A DNA stretch of 64,000 nt from NCBI RefSeq assembly GCF_028200735.1, contig NZ_JAQKPV010000006.1:235657-299656 (forward strand), written 5' to 3'. The notes beneath the pieces were generated by a model. The model did no database searches and was not told the DNA's origin. It was given only the letters and a program-made list of their open reading frames with translations. Position 1 is the first letter of the stretch, and each line of letters begins with the position of its first letter. The translations under genes and the position numbers were made by a program. Positions 18,966 to 31,177 of the stretch are shown one piece after another. The stretch is from Streptomyces sp. ACA25 (lineage in GTDB: Bacteria > Actinomycetota > Actinomycetes > Streptomycetales > Streptomycetaceae).

Positions 18966-20015
18966 GTGAGCACTGAGAGCACTGAGAGCACTGAGAGAAC
19001 TGCCGGGAACAAGCCGTGGGGCCGGGCCGCCGCCACCGGCGTGGGGTCGATGCCCGGCACGGACGTCCGGGAGACGGCGAAATGTGTCGTCGAGTCGCTG
19101 GAGACCCTGCCGTACCTCCCGGAGCTGCCGGAGCGTGGCCCCGGCGCGGACATGATCGGGCGCACCACCGGGCTGCTGGCCGAGCTGTACGCGCGGGTCG
19201 AGCCCAGCGGCTGGCGGATCAGCGACCGGCCGGGCCGCGACACCCGGCGCGCCCGGTCCCTGCTGCGGGAGGACCTGGACACGCTGGAGGAGTTCACCCA
19301 GGGGTACCGGGGAGCCCTGAAAATCGCGGTGACCGGACCGTGGACCCTGGCCGCGGCTCTGGAGCGGCGCAACGGCGAGGCGATGCTGGGGGACCCCGGC
19401 GCCTGCCGGGACCTCACCGCCTCCCTCGCCGAGGGGCTGCGGCAGCTGCTGGCCGACGTGCGCCGCCGGGTGCCGGGTGCCGTACCGGTGCTGCAGCTCG
19501 ACGAGCCCTCCCTGACGCGGGTGCTCAACGGCGGTGTCCGGACCGCCAGCGGCTACCGCACCTACCGGGCACCGGACCGCTCCATCGTCGAAGGAGCGCT
19601 GCGCGACCTGGTCGCGACCGCGGACGGTGATCCTGTCGTCGTCCATTCCTGCGCGCCCGGGGTGCCGTTCCCCTTGCTGCGCAGGAGTGGAGTGAGCGGC
19701 ATTTCCTTCGACTTCGCCCTGCTCACCGAGAGTGAGTACGACGAGATCGGGGAGGCGGCGGAGGAGGGCACCGCGCTGTTCGCCGGTGTGCTGCCCGCCG
19801 TCGGCACGGAGCCCGGGGAATTGTCGGACCCTGCCGGTACTGTCAGCGGTGTCAAGGCGCTCTGGCGCAGGTTGGGGCTTTCGCCGGAGCTTCTCGCGGA
19901 GATCGTGGTCGTGACGCCCTCCTGCGGGCTGGCCGGCTCTTCCCCGGCGTATGCCCGGGCCGCGCTGGCGCACTGCGCCAGGGCGTCGCGATCCCTGGCG
20001 GACAACCCTGAGTGA
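18966..20015 (+). CDS. cobalamin-independent methionine synthase-like protein
   Basis: This 349-aa protein resembles only the C-terminal catalytic half of MetE: ATGVGSMPG at the start, VTGPWTLA, LQLDEPSL, VVVHSCAPG and VVTPSCGLAG, supplying the His/Cys zinc ligands that activate homocysteine. Such short enzymes may use a methyl donor other than methyl-THF-triglutamate. GTG at 18966 was preferred to the GTG three bases earlier because TAGGCT ends exactly six bases before it. The first codons contain three exact copies of AGCACTGAG. The stop is followed three bases later by ligA, so the two are probably translated from one mRNA. Confidence 0.82.
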   Translation: MSTESTESTERTAGNKPWGRAAATGVGSMPGTDVRETAKCVVESLETLPYLPELPERGPGADMIGRTTGLLAELYARVEPSGWRISDRPGRDTRRARSLLREDLDTLEEFTQGYRGALKIAVTGPWTLAAALERRNGEAMLGDPGACRDLTASLAEGLRQLLADVRRRVPGAVPVLQLDEPSLTRVLNGGVRTASGYRTYRAPDRSIVEGALRDLVATADGDPVVVHSCAPGVPFPLLRRSGVSGISFDFALLTESEYDEIGEAAEEGTALFAGVLPAVGTEPGELSDPAGTVSGVKALWRRLGLSPELLAEIVVVTPSCGLAGSSPAYARAALAHCARASRSLADNPE

Positions 20016-22241
<2,226 letters not shown>

Positions 22242-22264
22242 CGGAACATCCGCGACACGCCCTT

Positions 22265-22284
22265 GGCATATGCCATGCGCATGG
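22265..22284. promoter_or_regulatory. two overlapping palindromes upstream of rmdB
   Basis: GGCATATGCC (22265-22274) and CCATGCGCATGG (22273-22284) are both perfect palindromes and share two bases. They lie 65-85 bp upstream of the candidate rmdB -10 box, a normal place for a regulator site. No protein can be assigned. Confidence 0.35.
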
Positions 22285-22347
22285 AAGCGGTAGCACGTAT
22301 TCCGGCCACCGCTGAGCGTCTTCGCCCGCGTCCCCCACCCCCGGGCC

Positions 22348-22383
22348 TAACGTGGGACGGTGCCCTCTTCCACCGGGCACCGT
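22348..22383 (+). promoter_or_regulatory. candidate rmdB -10 box and 5' hairpin
   Basis: TAACGT (22348-22353) fits the TAnnnT -10 pattern. Right after it, perfect 9-bp arms ACGGTGCCC (22357-22365) and GGGCACCGT (22375-22383) would form a hairpin at the very 5' end of the mRNA, ending 19 bases before the start codon. The promoter assignment is inference. Confidence 0.4.
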
Positions 22384-22402
22384 CTCGGCGAAAGGGGCCC
22401 GC

Positions 22403-24616
22403 ATGCGGTTAGCAGCACCCAGGGAGCGCTTCGTGCTGCCGCCGCGGGACTGCGCCTCGCTGCCTCTGGCCGTCCGGATCGCGGTGCCCGCCGCGGCCGG
22501 GGCCGTCCTGACGGCCGGCGGGCTCCAGGCGCTCGCCCAGGGGCACGCGCCCTTCCCGCCGGCCACCGCCGGCTGGGGGATCGCCCTGCTCACGGTGCTT
22601 GTCGTCGGCCACCTGCTGGCCCTCGGCCGGGACCGCTGGTGGGGCGGCAGCGGCTCGGGGGCCGCGCTCACCCTCGCCGTCCTGATGCTCTACGGCTGGG
22701 TACCGGCCCTTCTCATCAGCTTCGCCGTCGTCACCCTGGTCGGAGCCTTCCGGGGGCACCGCCGCAGACAGGCGGTGCTGCACGGCTCCGCCGACATCCT
22801 GGGCATCGCCGCCGCCGCCCTGGTGCTCGCCGCCTGGCAGATCCGGCCCACCGTCCAGGAGCCGTGGGGGCCCGCCGAGTGGGAGCCCTCGGCAGTGCCC
22901 GCCCTCCTGCTCTCCTCGCTCGCCTACCTGCTGGTCACCCGGCTGCTGCTGTGGATGTGTCTCGCCCCGCCCGGCGGGCTGCCGATGATGGCCCGTACCG
23001 CCCTCCTCCGGCAGGGCTTCTTCGCCGTCGCCCTGCTGGGCATCGCGCCGCTGATCATCGTGGTCGCGGACAGCACGCCGGTGCTCCTCCCGCTGTTCGC
23101 CGTCCCGCTCATCGCGCTCGACTTCACGCTCTGGATCGCCCGGGCCCGGGCCGAGGACCAGCTGCTCGACCCGCTGACCGGCCTGCCCAACCGGCAGTGG
23201 CTGCTGCAGCGTGCCCGCTCAGCCCTGGAGGACGCCGCCGGCGCGGAAGCCCGGTGCGCACTGATCCTGATCGACCTTGACCGGTTCCGCTCGGTCAACG
23301 ACACCCTCGGCCATCTGACCGGGGACCGGCTGCTCCTGGAAATAGCGGACCGCATCGAACGGGCCCTGCCTCCCGGCGCGGAGAGCGCCCGGCTCGGCGG
23401 CGACGAGTTCGCCGTCCTGCTGCCCCGGGTCGATTCCGCCACCGGCGCACAGCGGACCGCGCGCACCCTCCTCGGCCGGCTCGGCGCCCCGCTGGAACTG
23501 GACGGCCTGATCCTGGAAGTCGAAGCGAGCGCCGGAGTGGCGGTCTTCCCCGATCACGCCCCGGAGGCCGAGGGCCTGCTGCGCCGCGCCGACGTCGCGA
23601 TGTACGCGGCGAAGCGGGACCGCGGCGGAGTCCAGGTCTACGACGCCAGCCGGGACTGCAACACCCCGGACCGGCTCAGCCTTCTCGGCGATCTGCGCCG
23701 CGCACTGGACCGCGGTGAGGTCGAACTGCACTACCAGCCCAAGGTGCAGTTCGACGGCGCCGTCGCGGGACTGGAGGCGCTGCTCCGCTGGGAGCACCCG
23801 GAGCGCGGCCGAGTGGCGCCGGACGAGTTCATCACCATCGCGGAGACGTCCGGGCTGATGCCCCGGCTCACCGACTACGTTCTGGAGACCGCCCTGGCCC
23901 AGGTGGCCCGCTGGCGGGCGGAAGGCATCCGGGTGCCCGTCGCCGTCAACGTCTCCCCCCGCGACGTGTACACCCCCGGGTTCGCCGGGGCGGTGGCCGC
24001 GCGGCTGGCCCGGCACGGCGTTCCGGCCGGCTCCCTGCAACTGGAGATCACCGAGCACGTCATGCTGGAGGACCCCCAGCAGGCGGCCGACACGCTCGCC
24101 GGCCTCATCGGCCACGGCGTGCGGATGTCCCTCGACGACTTCGGCACCGGCTACTCCTCACTGGTGCACCTGCGCCGGCTGCCGGTCAGCGAGCTCAAGA
24201 TCGACCGCTCCTTCGTCGGCCGGCTCGCCGTGGACAACGAGGACGCCGAGATTGTCCGCTGCACCGTCGAGCTGGCCCACTCCCTCGGTCTGGTGGTGGT
24301 CGCCGAAGGCGTCGAGGACAACGAAACGTGGGAGCGGCTGCGCGACCTCGGCTGCGACGCCGTCCAGGGCTGGCTGGTCGCCGCCGCCATGCCGGCCGAC
24401 CGCATCACCGCCTGGATCCGGGCCCGGGACGGTGCCCGCGATGAGGCCCGGGCCGTCACGGAGCCCGCCGGCCGGGCACCGTGCACCGGCCCCGCCCCGA
24501 CGCCCGGCGCCGTGGCAGGGCGGACCACCGCAGCCCCCGGCCTGCCCGACCAGGCCGAGCCGGCCGGCCGGGAGCAGCCCTCCGAACGCCCCTCGGGCCG
24601 GGCCCGGGTGCGCTGA
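22403..24616 (+). CDS. rmdB: membrane GGDEF-EAL c-di-GMP phosphodiesterase (RmdB-like)
   Basis: This 737-aa protein has about six N-terminal membrane segments (20-245). A GGDEF domain with intact GGDEF (332-336) but no RxxD I-site follows, then an EAL domain with an intact core: EAL (458-460), [36 protein letters not shown] and VAEGVED. It should hydrolyse c-di-GMP to pGpG. The position between ligA and gatC matches S. coelicolor RmdB, a phosphodiesterase needed for normal development. The ATG has AAAGGGG upstream. The third codon is TTA (22409-22411), so translation should depend on the bldA tRNA. The Pro/Ala-rich tail of about 60 residues looks disordered. Confidence 0.88.
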   Translation: MRLAAPRERFVLPPRDCASLPLAVRIAVPAAAGAVLTAGGLQALAQGHAPFPPATAGWGIALLTVLVVGHLLALGRDRWWGGSGSGAALTLAVLMLYGWVPALLISFAVVTLVGAFRGHRRRQAVLHGSADILGIAAAALVLAAWQIRPTVQEPWGPAEWEPSAVPALLLSSLAYLLVTRLLLWMCLAPPGGLPMMARTALLRQGFFAVALLGIAPLIIVVADSTPVLLPLFAVPLIALDFTLWIARARAEDQLLDPLTGLPNRQWLLQRARSALEDAAGAEARCALILIDLDRFRSVNDTLGHLTGDRLLLEIADRIERALPPGAESARLGGDEFAVLLPRVDSATGAQRTARTLLGRLGAPLELDGLILEVEASAGVAVFPDHAPEAEGLLRRADVAMYAAKRDRGGVQVYDASRDCNTPDRLSLLGDLRRALDRGEVELHYQPKVQFDGAVAGLEALLRWEHPERGRVAPDEFITIAETSGLMPRLTDYVLETALAQVARWRAEGIRVPVAVNVSPRDVYTPGFAGAVAARLARHGVPAGSLQLEITEHVMLEDPQQAADTLAGLIGHGVRMSLDDFGTGYSSLVHLRRLPVSELKIDRSFVGRLAVDNEDAEIVRCTVELAHSLGLVVVAEGVEDNETWERLRDLGCDAVQGWLVAAAMPADRITAWIRARDGARDEARAVTEPAGRAPCTGPAPTPGAVAGRTTAAPGLPDQAEPAGREQPSERPSGRARVR

Positions 24617-24651
24617 ACGGAGCGGCTGCGCGGGACGGTCTCCGGGACCCA

Positions 24652-24657
24652 TAGGAT
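24652..24657 (+). promoter_or_regulatory. candidate -10 box of gatC operon
   Basis: TAGGAT matches the preferred Streptomyces -10 sequence and lies 54 bp before gatC. No good -35 was found at 17-18 bp. Confidence 0.4.
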
Positions 24658-24711
24658 TGGGGAACGCAAACCCGAGCCCCCGAGCCCCACCAAGGACAAG
24701 AGGATCGCCGC

Positions 24712-25008
24712 ATGCCAGGCATCACGCGCGAGGAAGTAGCCCACCTCGCCCGGCTGGCGCGCCTGCAGCTGACGGACGAAGAGCTGGCGCACTTCTCCGG
24801 ACAGCTCGACGACATCATCGGCGCGGTCGCCCGCGTCTCCGAAGTCGCCGACGAGGACGTGCCTCCGACCTCCCACCCGTTGCCGCTCACCAACGTCATG
24901 CGGCCGGACGAGATCCGGCCGAGCCTGACCCCCGAGCAGGCGCTGTCCGGCGCCCCCGCTCAGGAGCAGCAGCGCTTCAAGGTGCCGCAGATCCTGGGGG
25001 AGGAGTGA
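24712..25008 (+). CDS. gatC: Asp-tRNA(Asn)/Glu-tRNA(Gln) amidotransferase subunit C
   Basis: The 98-aa small subunit stabilises GatA within the GatCAB complex, which amidates Glu-tRNA(Gln) or Asp-tRNA(Asn). Typical motifs are [15 protein letters not shown] at the N-terminus and [15 protein letters not shown] near the end. It is the first gene of gatC-gatA-orf74-gatB, five bases before gatA. The ATG is preceded by AGAGGA at a suitable distance. Confidence 0.95.
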   Translation: MPGITREEVAHLARLARLQLTDEELAHFSGQLDDIIGAVARVSEVADEDVPPTSHPLPLTNVMRPDEIRPSLTPEQALSGAPAQEQQRFKVPQILGEE

Positions 25009-25013
25009 CCGCC

Positions 25014-26525
25014 ATGAGCGAATCGACCGAACTGATCAAGCTCACCGCCGCCGAGCTGGCGGCCGGCATGGCAGCCGGGGAGACGTCCGCGGTCCAGGTC
25101 GCCGAGGCCCACCTCGCGCGCATCGAGGCCGTCGACGAGAAGGTGCACGCCTTCCTGCACGTCGACCGGGAGGGCGCCCTCGCCCAGGCCCGCGCCGTCG
25201 ACGCCGCCCGCGCCGCGGACGAGCCGCTCGGCCCGCTGGCCGGCGTCCCGCTCGCGCTCAAGGACATCTTCACCACCCGGGGCGTGCCGACCACGGTCGG
25301 CAGCAAAATGCTGGAAGGCTGGATCCCGCCCTACGACGCGACCCTGACCAGCCGGCTCAAGGCCGCCGGCGTCGTCATCCTCGGCAAGACCAACATGGAC
25401 GAGTTCGCCATGGGGTCCTCCACCGAGAACAGCGCCTACGGACCCACCGGCAACCCCTGGGACCTCACCCGGATCCCCGGCGGCTCCGGCGGCGGTTCGG
25501 CAGCCGCGCTCGCCGCCCACCAGGCTCCGCTCGCCGTGGGCACCGACACCGGCGGCTCCATCCGGCAGCCCGCCGCGGTCACCGGCACCGTCGGCGTCAA
25601 GCCGACCTACGGCGGCGTCTCCCGGTACGGCATGGTGGCGTTCTCCTCCTCACTGGACCAGGGCGGCCCCTGCGCCCGCACCGTCCTCGACGCGGCGCTG
25701 CTGCACGAGGTCATCGCCGGCCACGACCCGCTGGACTCCACCTCCGTCGACGCCCCGGTGCCGCCGGTCGTCGAGGCCGCCCGCAACGGCACGGTCGCCG
25801 GCCTGCGGATCGGCGTCGTCAAGGAGTTCGCGGGCGACGGCTACCAGGCCGGTGTCATGCAGCGTTTCCGCGAGTCGGTGGAGCTGCTGAGCGCGCTGGG
25901 CGCCGAGATCGTCGAGCTCTCCTGCCCGTCCTTCGACAAGGCCCTCGCCGCCTACTACCTGATCGCGCCGTCCGAGTGCTCCTCCAACCTGGCCCGCTTC
26001 GACGCCCTGCGCTACGGCATGCGGGTCGGCGACGACGGCACCCGCTCGGCCGAGGACGTCACCTCGATGACCCGCGCGGCGGGCTTCGGCGACGAGGTGA
26101 AGCGCCGCATCATGCTCGGCACCTACGCGCTGTCCTCCGGCTACTACGACGCCTACTACGGCAGCGCGCAGAAGGTCCGGACCCTCATCACCCGGGACTT
26201 CCAGCGGGCCTTCGCGGACGGCACCGGCGTGGACGTGATCGTCTCGCCGACCACCCCGACCACCGCGTTCCCGATCGGCGAACGCGCCGACGACCCGATG
26301 GCGATGTACCTCGCCGACCTGTGCACCATCCCGTCCAACCTGGCCGGCAACGCGGCGATGTCCCTGCCGTGCGGGCTGGCCCCCGAGGACGGGCTCCCGG
26401 TGGGGCTGCAGATCATCGCCCCCGCCATGGCCGACGACCGGCTCTACCGTGTCGGGGCTGCCGTCGAGGCGGCCTTCCAGGCAAGGTGGGGCCACCCGAT
26501 ACTGGAGGAGGCGCCCGCGCTATGA
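25014..26525 (+). CDS. gatA: Asp-tRNA(Asn)/Glu-tRNA(Gln) amidotransferase subunit A
   Basis: The 503-aa glutaminase subunit releases ammonia for GatB. The amidase Ser-cisSer-Lys triad is present: K83 in PLALKDIF, S158 in PGGSGGGS and S182 in GTDTGGSIR. The start follows GGGGGAGGAGTG, which overlaps the end of gatC. The stop overlaps the ATG of the next small gene (ATGA), showing tight coupling in the operon. Confidence 0.96.
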   Translation: MSESTELIKLTAAELAAGMAAGETSAVQVAEAHLARIEAVDEKVHAFLHVDREGALAQARAVDAARAADEPLGPLAGVPLALKDIFTTRGVPTTVGSKMLEGWIPPYDATLTSRLKAAGVVILGKTNMDEFAMGSSTENSAYGPTGNPWDLTRIPGGSGGGSAAALAAHQAPLAVGTDTGGSIRQPAAVTGTVGVKPTYGGVSRYGMVAFSSSLDQGGPCARTVLDAALLHEVIAGHDPLDSTSVDAPVPPVVEAARNGTVAGLRIGVVKEFAGDGYQAGVMQRFRESVELLSALGAEIVELSCPSFDKALAAYYLIAPSECSSNLARFDALRYGMRVGDDGTRSAEDVTSMTRAAGFGDEVKRRIMLGTYALSSGYYDAYYGSAQKVRTLITRDFQRAFADGTGVDVIVSPTTPTTAFPIGERADDPMAMYLADLCTIPSNLAGNAAMSLPCGLAPEDGLPVGLQIIAPAMADDRLYRVGAAVEAAFQARWGHPILEEAPAL

Positions 26526-26746
26526 CCAAGAAGAAGTCCAAGGCCGGAACGTACCTGTCCATCGGTACCTCGCTGTTCGGGGTTCTCGGTGTGGTCAAGC
26601 AGCTCAAGCACGCCCGCGAGGACCACGACGGGCTGGAGCTGGTGGACGCCGTGGTCTCGGCCGCGGCGATCGTGACGAGTGTGGCCCTGCTGGCCCGGGA
26701 GCTCCGGCGGCTCAACCGGGAACAGTCCGACATCCTCGCCGACTGA
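26522..26746 (+). CDS. small conserved membrane-anchored protein in the gat operon
   Basis: The 74-aa product starts with a Lys-rich segment (MTKKKSKAG), then two mildly hydrophobic stretches ([14 protein letters not shown] and [17 protein letters not shown]) and a charged end. It overlaps the gatA stop by four bases and ends 22 bp before gatB, so it is certainly in the operon. S. coelicolor appears to have a small gene in the same place. No function is known; a link to GatCAB is only suggested by position. Confidence 0.75.
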   Translation: MTKKKSKAGTYLSIGTSLFGVLGVVKQLKHAREDHDGLELVDAVVSAAAIVTSVALLARELRRLNREQSDILAD

Positions 26747-26768
26747 GCGCACTGAGAGGTACCACCCA

Positions 26769-28277
26769 GTGACCGTCACCGACCTGGTGTCGTACGAGGA
26801 CGCGCTGGCGTCCTACGACCCCGTCATGGGCCTGGAGGTCCATGTCGAGCTCGGCACCAAGACCAAAATGTTCTGCGGCTGTTCCACCACGCTCGGCGCG
26901 GACGCGAACACCCAGACCTGTCCCGTCTGCCTCGGCCTGCCCGGAGCCCTGCCGGTGGTCAACGCCATCGGTGTGGAGTCCGCCGTCCGGATCGGCCTCG
27001 CCCTCAACTGCGAGATCGCCCAGTGGTGCCGCTTCGCCCGGAAGAACTACTTCTACCCGGACATGCCGAAGAACTTCCAGACCTCCCAGTACGACGAGCC
27101 GATCGCCTACGAGGGCTATCTGGACGTCCAGCTGGAGGACGGTGAGATCTTCCGCGTCGAGATCGAGCGCGCCCACATGGAGGAGGACACCGGCAAGTCC
27201 ACTCACGTCGGGGGCGCCACCGGCCGTATCCACGGCGCCTCGCACTCCCTGCTGGACTACAACCGGGCAGGTATCCCGCTGATCGAGATCGTCACCAAGC
27301 CGATCACCGGGGCCGGCGCCCGCGCCCCCGAGGTCGCCAAGGCCTACGTGGCCGAGCTGCGTGAGCTCATCAAGGCACTCGGGGTCTCCGAGGCCCGCAT
27401 GGAAATGGGCCAGATGCGCTGCGACGTCAACCTGTCGCTGCGCCCGCACGGGCGGGAGCAGTTCGGCACCCGCAGCGAGACCAAGAACGTCAACTCGCTC
27501 CGCAGCGTCGAGCGCGCCTGCCGCTCCGAGATCCAGCGGCACGCCGCGGTGCTCGGCGGCGGCGGCACGATCCTGCAGGAGACCCGTCACTTCCACGAGG
27601 AGGACGGCACCACCACCTCCGGCCGGGTCAAGGAGGAGGCGGAGGACTACCGCTACTTCCCCGAGCCCGACCTGGTGCCCGTCGCACCGGCCCGTGAATG
27701 GGTCGAGGAGCTGCGCGCCGGGCTGCCGGAGCTGCCGAGGCTGCGGCGCAACCGGCTCCGTGAGGAGTGGGGCATCTCCGTCCACGAGATGCAGTCCGTG
27801 CTCAACGCCGGGGCCATCGGCCCGATCGTCGCCACCATGGACGCCGGCGCGGACCCCGCGGCGGCCCGCAAGTGGTGGATGGGCGAGCTGGCCCGCCGGG
27901 CGAATGAGCAGGCCGTCGAGCTGACCGCCCTGCCCATCACCCCCGAGCAGGTTGCCCGGGTCGCCGCGCTCGTCGCCGACGGCTCGCTCAACGACAAGCT
28001 GGCCCGGCAGACACTCGAGGGTGTTCTCGCGGGCGAGGGCTCCCCGGACGAGGTCGTCGAGAAGCGCGGGCTCAAGGTCGTCTCCGACGACGGCGCACTG
28101 GGTTCTGCCGTCGACGAGGCCATCGCGGCCAACCCGGCCATCGCCGACAAGATCCGCGGCGGGAAGGTCGCCGCCGCCGGAGCCCTGGTCGGAGCGGTCA
28201 TGAAGACCACCCGCGGGCAGGCCGACGCGGGCCGGGCCCGGGAGCTGATTCTGGAGAAGCTCGGCGTCCAGGGCTGA
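26769..28277 (+). CDS. gatB: Asp-tRNA(Asn)/Glu-tRNA(Gln) amidotransferase subunit B
   Basis: The 502-aa subunit phosphorylates the tRNA-bound Glu/Asp and completes amidation with ammonia from GatA. It has the cradle domain with [17 protein letters not shown], a zinc-type CGCS...CPVC pair, [20 protein letters not shown] sequence and HMEEDTGKS, and a C-terminal YqeY-like tail. GTG at 26769 aligns with family starts and follows GAGAGG. A 16-bp hairpin 22 bp after the stop ends the operon. Confidence 0.96.
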   Translation: MTVTDLVSYEDALASYDPVMGLEVHVELGTKTKMFCGCSTTLGADANTQTCPVCLGLPGALPVVNAIGVESAVRIGLALNCEIAQWCRFARKNYFYPDMPKNFQTSQYDEPIAYEGYLDVQLEDGEIFRVEIERAHMEEDTGKSTHVGGATGRIHGASHSLLDYNRAGIPLIEIVTKPITGAGARAPEVAKAYVAELRELIKALGVSEARMEMGQMRCDVNLSLRPHGREQFGTRSETKNVNSLRSVERACRSEIQRHAAVLGGGGTILQETRHFHEEDGTTTSGRVKEEAEDYRYFPEPDLVPVAPAREWVEELRAGLPELPRLRRNRLREEWGISVHEMQSVLNAGAIGPIVATMDAGADPAAARKWWMGELARRANEQAVELTALPITPEQVARVAALVADGSLNDKLARQTLEGVLAGEGSPDEVVEKRGLKVVSDDGALGSAVDEAIAANPAIADKIRGGKVAAAGALVGAVMKTTRGQADAGRARELILEKLGVQG

Positions 28278-28299
28278 CCGCCCAGCAGCACACGACCCT

Positions 28300-28335
28300 C
28301 GGGGCGTCCCCGGACTCCGGTCCGGGGGCGCCCCG
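28300..28335 (+). terminator. terminator of the gat operon
   Basis: Arms CGGGGCGTCCCCGGAC (28300-28315) and GTCCGGGGGCGCCCCG (28320-28335) pair over 16 bp with a single T-G wobble and a TCCG loop, 22 bp past gatB. Confidence 0.85.
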
Positions 28336-28513
28336 CTCGGTGCGCCCGGGGCCCGGCCGTGGCATGGGGGGCACGAGGAGCGACCACCCGGGTTTCCCCG
28401 TGCCCCGCCCTCGGAGATCATGAAGGGTGCGCCGCGACCGCGCGGGTGGTGGTGGTGGCGCGCCCCGATCACACCGGGCAGCAGCCGGGCATCCGACCAC
28501 GTGAGGAACTCAA

Positions 28514-29086
28514 GTGCGCACCCTGATCAGCACCGCCTTCATCTCGCTCGACGGTGTCGTGGAGGCCCCGGGCGGTGAGCCCGGCTACCGGAACTCCGGC
28601 TGGACCTTCAAGGACGTGGAGTTTCTCCCCGAGGCGTTCGAGATCAAGGACCGGGAGCAGCGGGAAGCCACCGCGATGCTGCTGGGCCGGGTCAGCTACG
28701 AGGCGTTCAGCCAGGTGTGGCCGGACATGGAGGACTTCGCCGGCTACAAGGTGATGCCCAAGTACGTCGTCTCCACCACGCTCACCGAAGAGCGCCTGGC
28801 CCCGAACTGGGGGGAGACCACCCTCCTGCGCTCACTCGAAGACGTCGCCGCGCTGAAGGAGACCGAGGGCGGCCCGATCATCGTCCACGGCAGCGCCGCC
28901 CTGAACCGGAGCCTGTCGGACGCCGGCCTGATCGACCGCTACCACCTGCTCGTCTTCCCGCTCCTGCTCGGAGCGGGCAAGCGCCTGTTCAGCGCCACGG
29001 ACAAGGACACCCAGAAGCTGAAGCTCGTCGAGCACCAGGCCTACGCCAACGGTCTCCAGAAGAACGTCTTCGACGTCGTCCACTGA
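28514..29086 (+). CDS. dihydrofolate reductase-like (RibD C-terminal) protein
   Basis: A 190-aa member of the RibD C-terminal/DHFR-like superfamily: TAFISLDGVVEAPGG at the N-terminus, MLLGRVSYEAF, KYVVSTTL, GGPIIVHGSAALNRSL and a YHLLVFPLLLGAGKRLF block. These bind NADPH; few have known substrates. Not a biosynthetic DHFR or RibD, since no deaminase domain or folate pathway gene is near. GTG at 28514 follows GAGGAACTCAA. It converges on the LRR gene. Confidence 0.8.
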   Translation: MRTLISTAFISLDGVVEAPGGEPGYRNSGWTFKDVEFLPEAFEIKDREQREATAMLLGRVSYEAFSQVWPDMEDFAGYKVMPKYVVSTTLTEERLAPNWGETTLLRSLEDVAALKETEGGPIIVHGSAALNRSLSDAGLIDRYHLLVFPLLLGAGKRLFSATDKDTQKLKLVEHQAYANGLQKNVFDVVH

Positions 29087-29167
29087 CAGGCTCCCTGTCT
29101 CCCGTGGCTTCGTGCAGCTTCAGCAGCGTGCGTGCAGAGATCAACTCGTTCGTCGGTGTCGCCTGCC

Positions 29168-29935
29168 TCATGTCAGGACGACGCAACCCCGTCCCTCGAG
29201 TTCCGTCAGCAGCGGCAAGGAGGGGTCGATGTCGTTCCAGCGCAGATCCAGCTTCTCCAGCGAGGGAAGGCCAGTGAGCCAGTCCGGCAGTCGGCTCAGG
29301 CGGTTGCTGCGCAGGTCGATCTGACGGAGTCGCGGGAGGCGGGCCAGTGACCGCGGCAGCTCGGCCACGGAGTTCTCGCGCAGGTCCAGGTGACGAAGTT
29401 CGCGCAGTGCAGAGACCGACGGCGGCAGGTGCTCGATTGCGTTGGCTCGAAGCCAGAGCTCCCGCAGGTTGCGGAGTCGGCCGATGGCATCGGGCAGCGT
29501 GGTGAGCCGGTTGCGCTGTGCCCTGAACTCGATGAGGCCGGTCATCCCTCCGATGGCCTCGGGGAGGGCCGTGAGGGAGTTCTCACCGATGTTGAGGTAA
29601 CGCAGCCGGGTCAGTTGTCCCAGAGCATCCGGAATCCGTGCCAGGTGGTTGTCGTGCAGGTAGAGGCAGCCGCTGAGCTCGCTCAGACTGCCCAGTTCGT
29701 CGGGTACCGAGGTGAGCGCGTTGTGGCCGAGGTCCAGGGTCGTCAGCCGGCGCAGTTGCCCGATCCCTGGAGGGAGCGCCGTGAGTTCGTTGTCCCCGAG
29801 GATCAGCACGCGGAGTTCGGTCTGTTGCCAGACCGAGTCGGGCACTTCTCCGAGTTCCTGGCGCCACAGGTTCAGTACGTGCCTCACGGTCTTCTCGCTC
29901 TCGTCAGCGGTCCCTGGGCCTCGATTCTCATCCAC
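29168..29935 (-). CDS. leucine-rich repeat protein
   Basis: About 255 aa, nearly all leucine-rich repeats. Nine consecutive units of about 23 residues follow LxxLxLxxNxLxxLPxxIGxL (from about residue 40 to the end), one being a residue longer (SGCLYLHDNHL). There is no signal peptide, anchor or enzyme domain, so it probably binds another protein in the cytoplasm. The start at GTG 29935 was chosen because GGAG sits four bases upstream; GTG 29887 would also keep all repeats. It is divergent from an XRE/DUF397 pair, 150 bp away. The repeat type is the plant/animal intracellular Shoc2/PIRL style and uncommon in this genus. Confidence 0.75.
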   Translation of the reverse strand: MDENRGPGTADESEKTVRHVLNLWRQELGEVPDSVWQQTELRVLILGDNELTALPPGIGQLRRLTTLDLGHNALTSVPDELGSLSELSGCLYLHDNHLARIPDALGQLTRLRYLNIGENSLTALPEAIGGMTGLIEFRAQRNRLTTLPDAIGRLRNLRELWLRANAIEHLPPSVSALRELRHLDLRENSVAELPRSLARLPRLRQIDLRSNRLSRLPDWLTGLPSLEKLDLRWNDIDPSLPLLTELEGRGCVVLT

Positions 29936-30085
29936 TGCGCTCCGGCCCCGCCGGGCAATGCGCACGGCAGGGGCGAGCGCCCGGACAGACCGGAAAGGTA
30001 CGGCTGGGGAGGTGAATCGGTCCGGGCCGGGCGCCGTGACCCCTCGCGGTCGTGCGGCGTTGACGGTGCGGAGGAGGTGGCGCGC

Positions 30086-30970
30086 GTGGGCGTGGACAAC
30101 GGCGGTGCGGGACGGACCGACCACACGACGGACGGTGCGGACGGGGCGTGCTGGGACGGTGAGGCGGACGAGGACTCGGCCGGGGTGATCAGGACGGTCG
30201 GTCGGCAGATCAAGCTCTGGCGGGAAGGCGCGGGCCTCACCCAGTCGGAGCTGGGAGCGGCGATCAGGTACGGCGTGGACCAGGTCTCGTCCGTGGAACG
30301 CGGGCGGCGGCTGGCCAAGCCGGAGTTCCTGGACAAGGCCGACGAGGTGCTGTCCGCCGGCGGCAAGATCGCCGCGATGAAGAGCGATGTGGCGGATCTC
30401 CGGTACCCACGGAAGGTGCGGCACCTGACCAGGCTGGAGGAGCAGGCCGTCGAGCTGGGCGCCTACGGCAACCACAACGTGCACGGTCTGGTGCAGACGG
30501 AGGAGTACACCCGGGCGCTGTTCGAGATGCGGCGGCCCGCGTACAGCCCGGACGAGATCGAGCAGCACGTGGCCGCACGGATGGCCCGCCAGGCGATCTT
30601 CGACCGGAAACCGGCCCCGCTGCTCAGCTTTGTCCAGGAAGAGGTCACGCTCCGACGCCCTCTCGGGGGCAGAATGGTGCTCCGACGCCAGCTCGAACAC
30701 CTGCTGGTCGTCGGCCAGTTGCGGCACGTCGAGATCCAGGTGATGCCGACGAGCTGTGAGGACCACGCCGGGATGGGCGGTCAGCTGCAACTGCTGAAAC
30801 TCCAGGACGGCACCGCGGTGGGTCACTGGGAGGGGCAGCTTCACAGCCGTCTGGTGTCTGATCCGAAGGAGGTCCTGATCATGGAGATGCGGTACGGGAT
30901 CCTCCGGGCTCAGGCACTGCCCCCGCGGGAGTCGCTGACCTTCATCGAGAGACTGCTGGGAGAGACATGA
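30086..30970 (+). CDS. XRE-family regulator with DUF5753-type C-terminus
   Basis: The 294-aa protein has an XRE helix-turn-helix near the N-terminus (RQIKLWREGAGLTQSELGAAI and VDQVSSVERGRRL, about residues 35-70). It is followed by the long conserved C-terminal region of Streptomyces WhiJ-like regulators: LRYPRKVRHLTRLEEQA, VHGLVQTEEYTRALFEM, RMARQAIFDRKPAPLLSFVQEE and IQVMPTSCEDHAGMGG. GTG at 30086 was picked because GGAGGAGG ends six bases upstream. Its stop overlaps the DUF397 gene (ATGA). Such pairs usually control each other and a nearby effector; the divergent LRR gene is the obvious candidate here. Confidence 0.85.
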   Translation: MGVDNGGAGRTDHTTDGADGACWDGEADEDSAGVIRTVGRQIKLWREGAGLTQSELGAAIRYGVDQVSSVERGRRLAKPEFLDKADEVLSAGGKIAAMKSDVADLRYPRKVRHLTRLEEQAVELGAYGNHNVHGLVQTEEYTRALFEMRRPAYSPDEIEQHVAARMARQAIFDRKPAPLLSFVQEEVTLRRPLGGRMVLRRQLEHLLVVGQLRHVEIQVMPTSCEDHAGMGGQLQLLKLQDGTAVGHWEGQLHSRLVSDPKEVLIMEMRYGILRAQALPPRESLTFIERLLGET

Positions 30971-31170
30971 CTGTTGAGCCGCTCACCGGGAATGACACCG
31001 GTCTGCTGTGGATACGGAGCACGTACAGCAGCAACGACGGCCCCGAATGCGTGGAGGTGGCCGCTGCAGGAGGAGTAGTGCACGTGCGTGATTCGAAGGA
31101 CAAGTGCGGTCCTCGGTTCGCGGTCGGCACCGAGGCGTGGACCGCCTTCCTCGCGCACACCGCCCGCTGA
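30967..31170 (+). CDS. DUF397 protein, partner of the XRE regulator
   Basis: The 67-aa protein fits DUF397: W-x-RSTYSS, ECVEVA, VHVRDSKD and a final AWTAFLAH. DUF397 proteins are almost always encoded beside XRE regulators and are thought to counteract or tune them. It overlaps the regulator's stop by four bases, so translation is coupled. A perfect 17-bp terminator hairpin follows eight bases after the stop. Confidence 0.88.
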   Translation: MTVEPLTGNDTGLLWIRSTYSSNDGPECVEVAAAGGVVHVRDSKDKCGPRFAVGTEAWTAFLAHTAR

Positions 31171-31177
31171 GCAGAGC

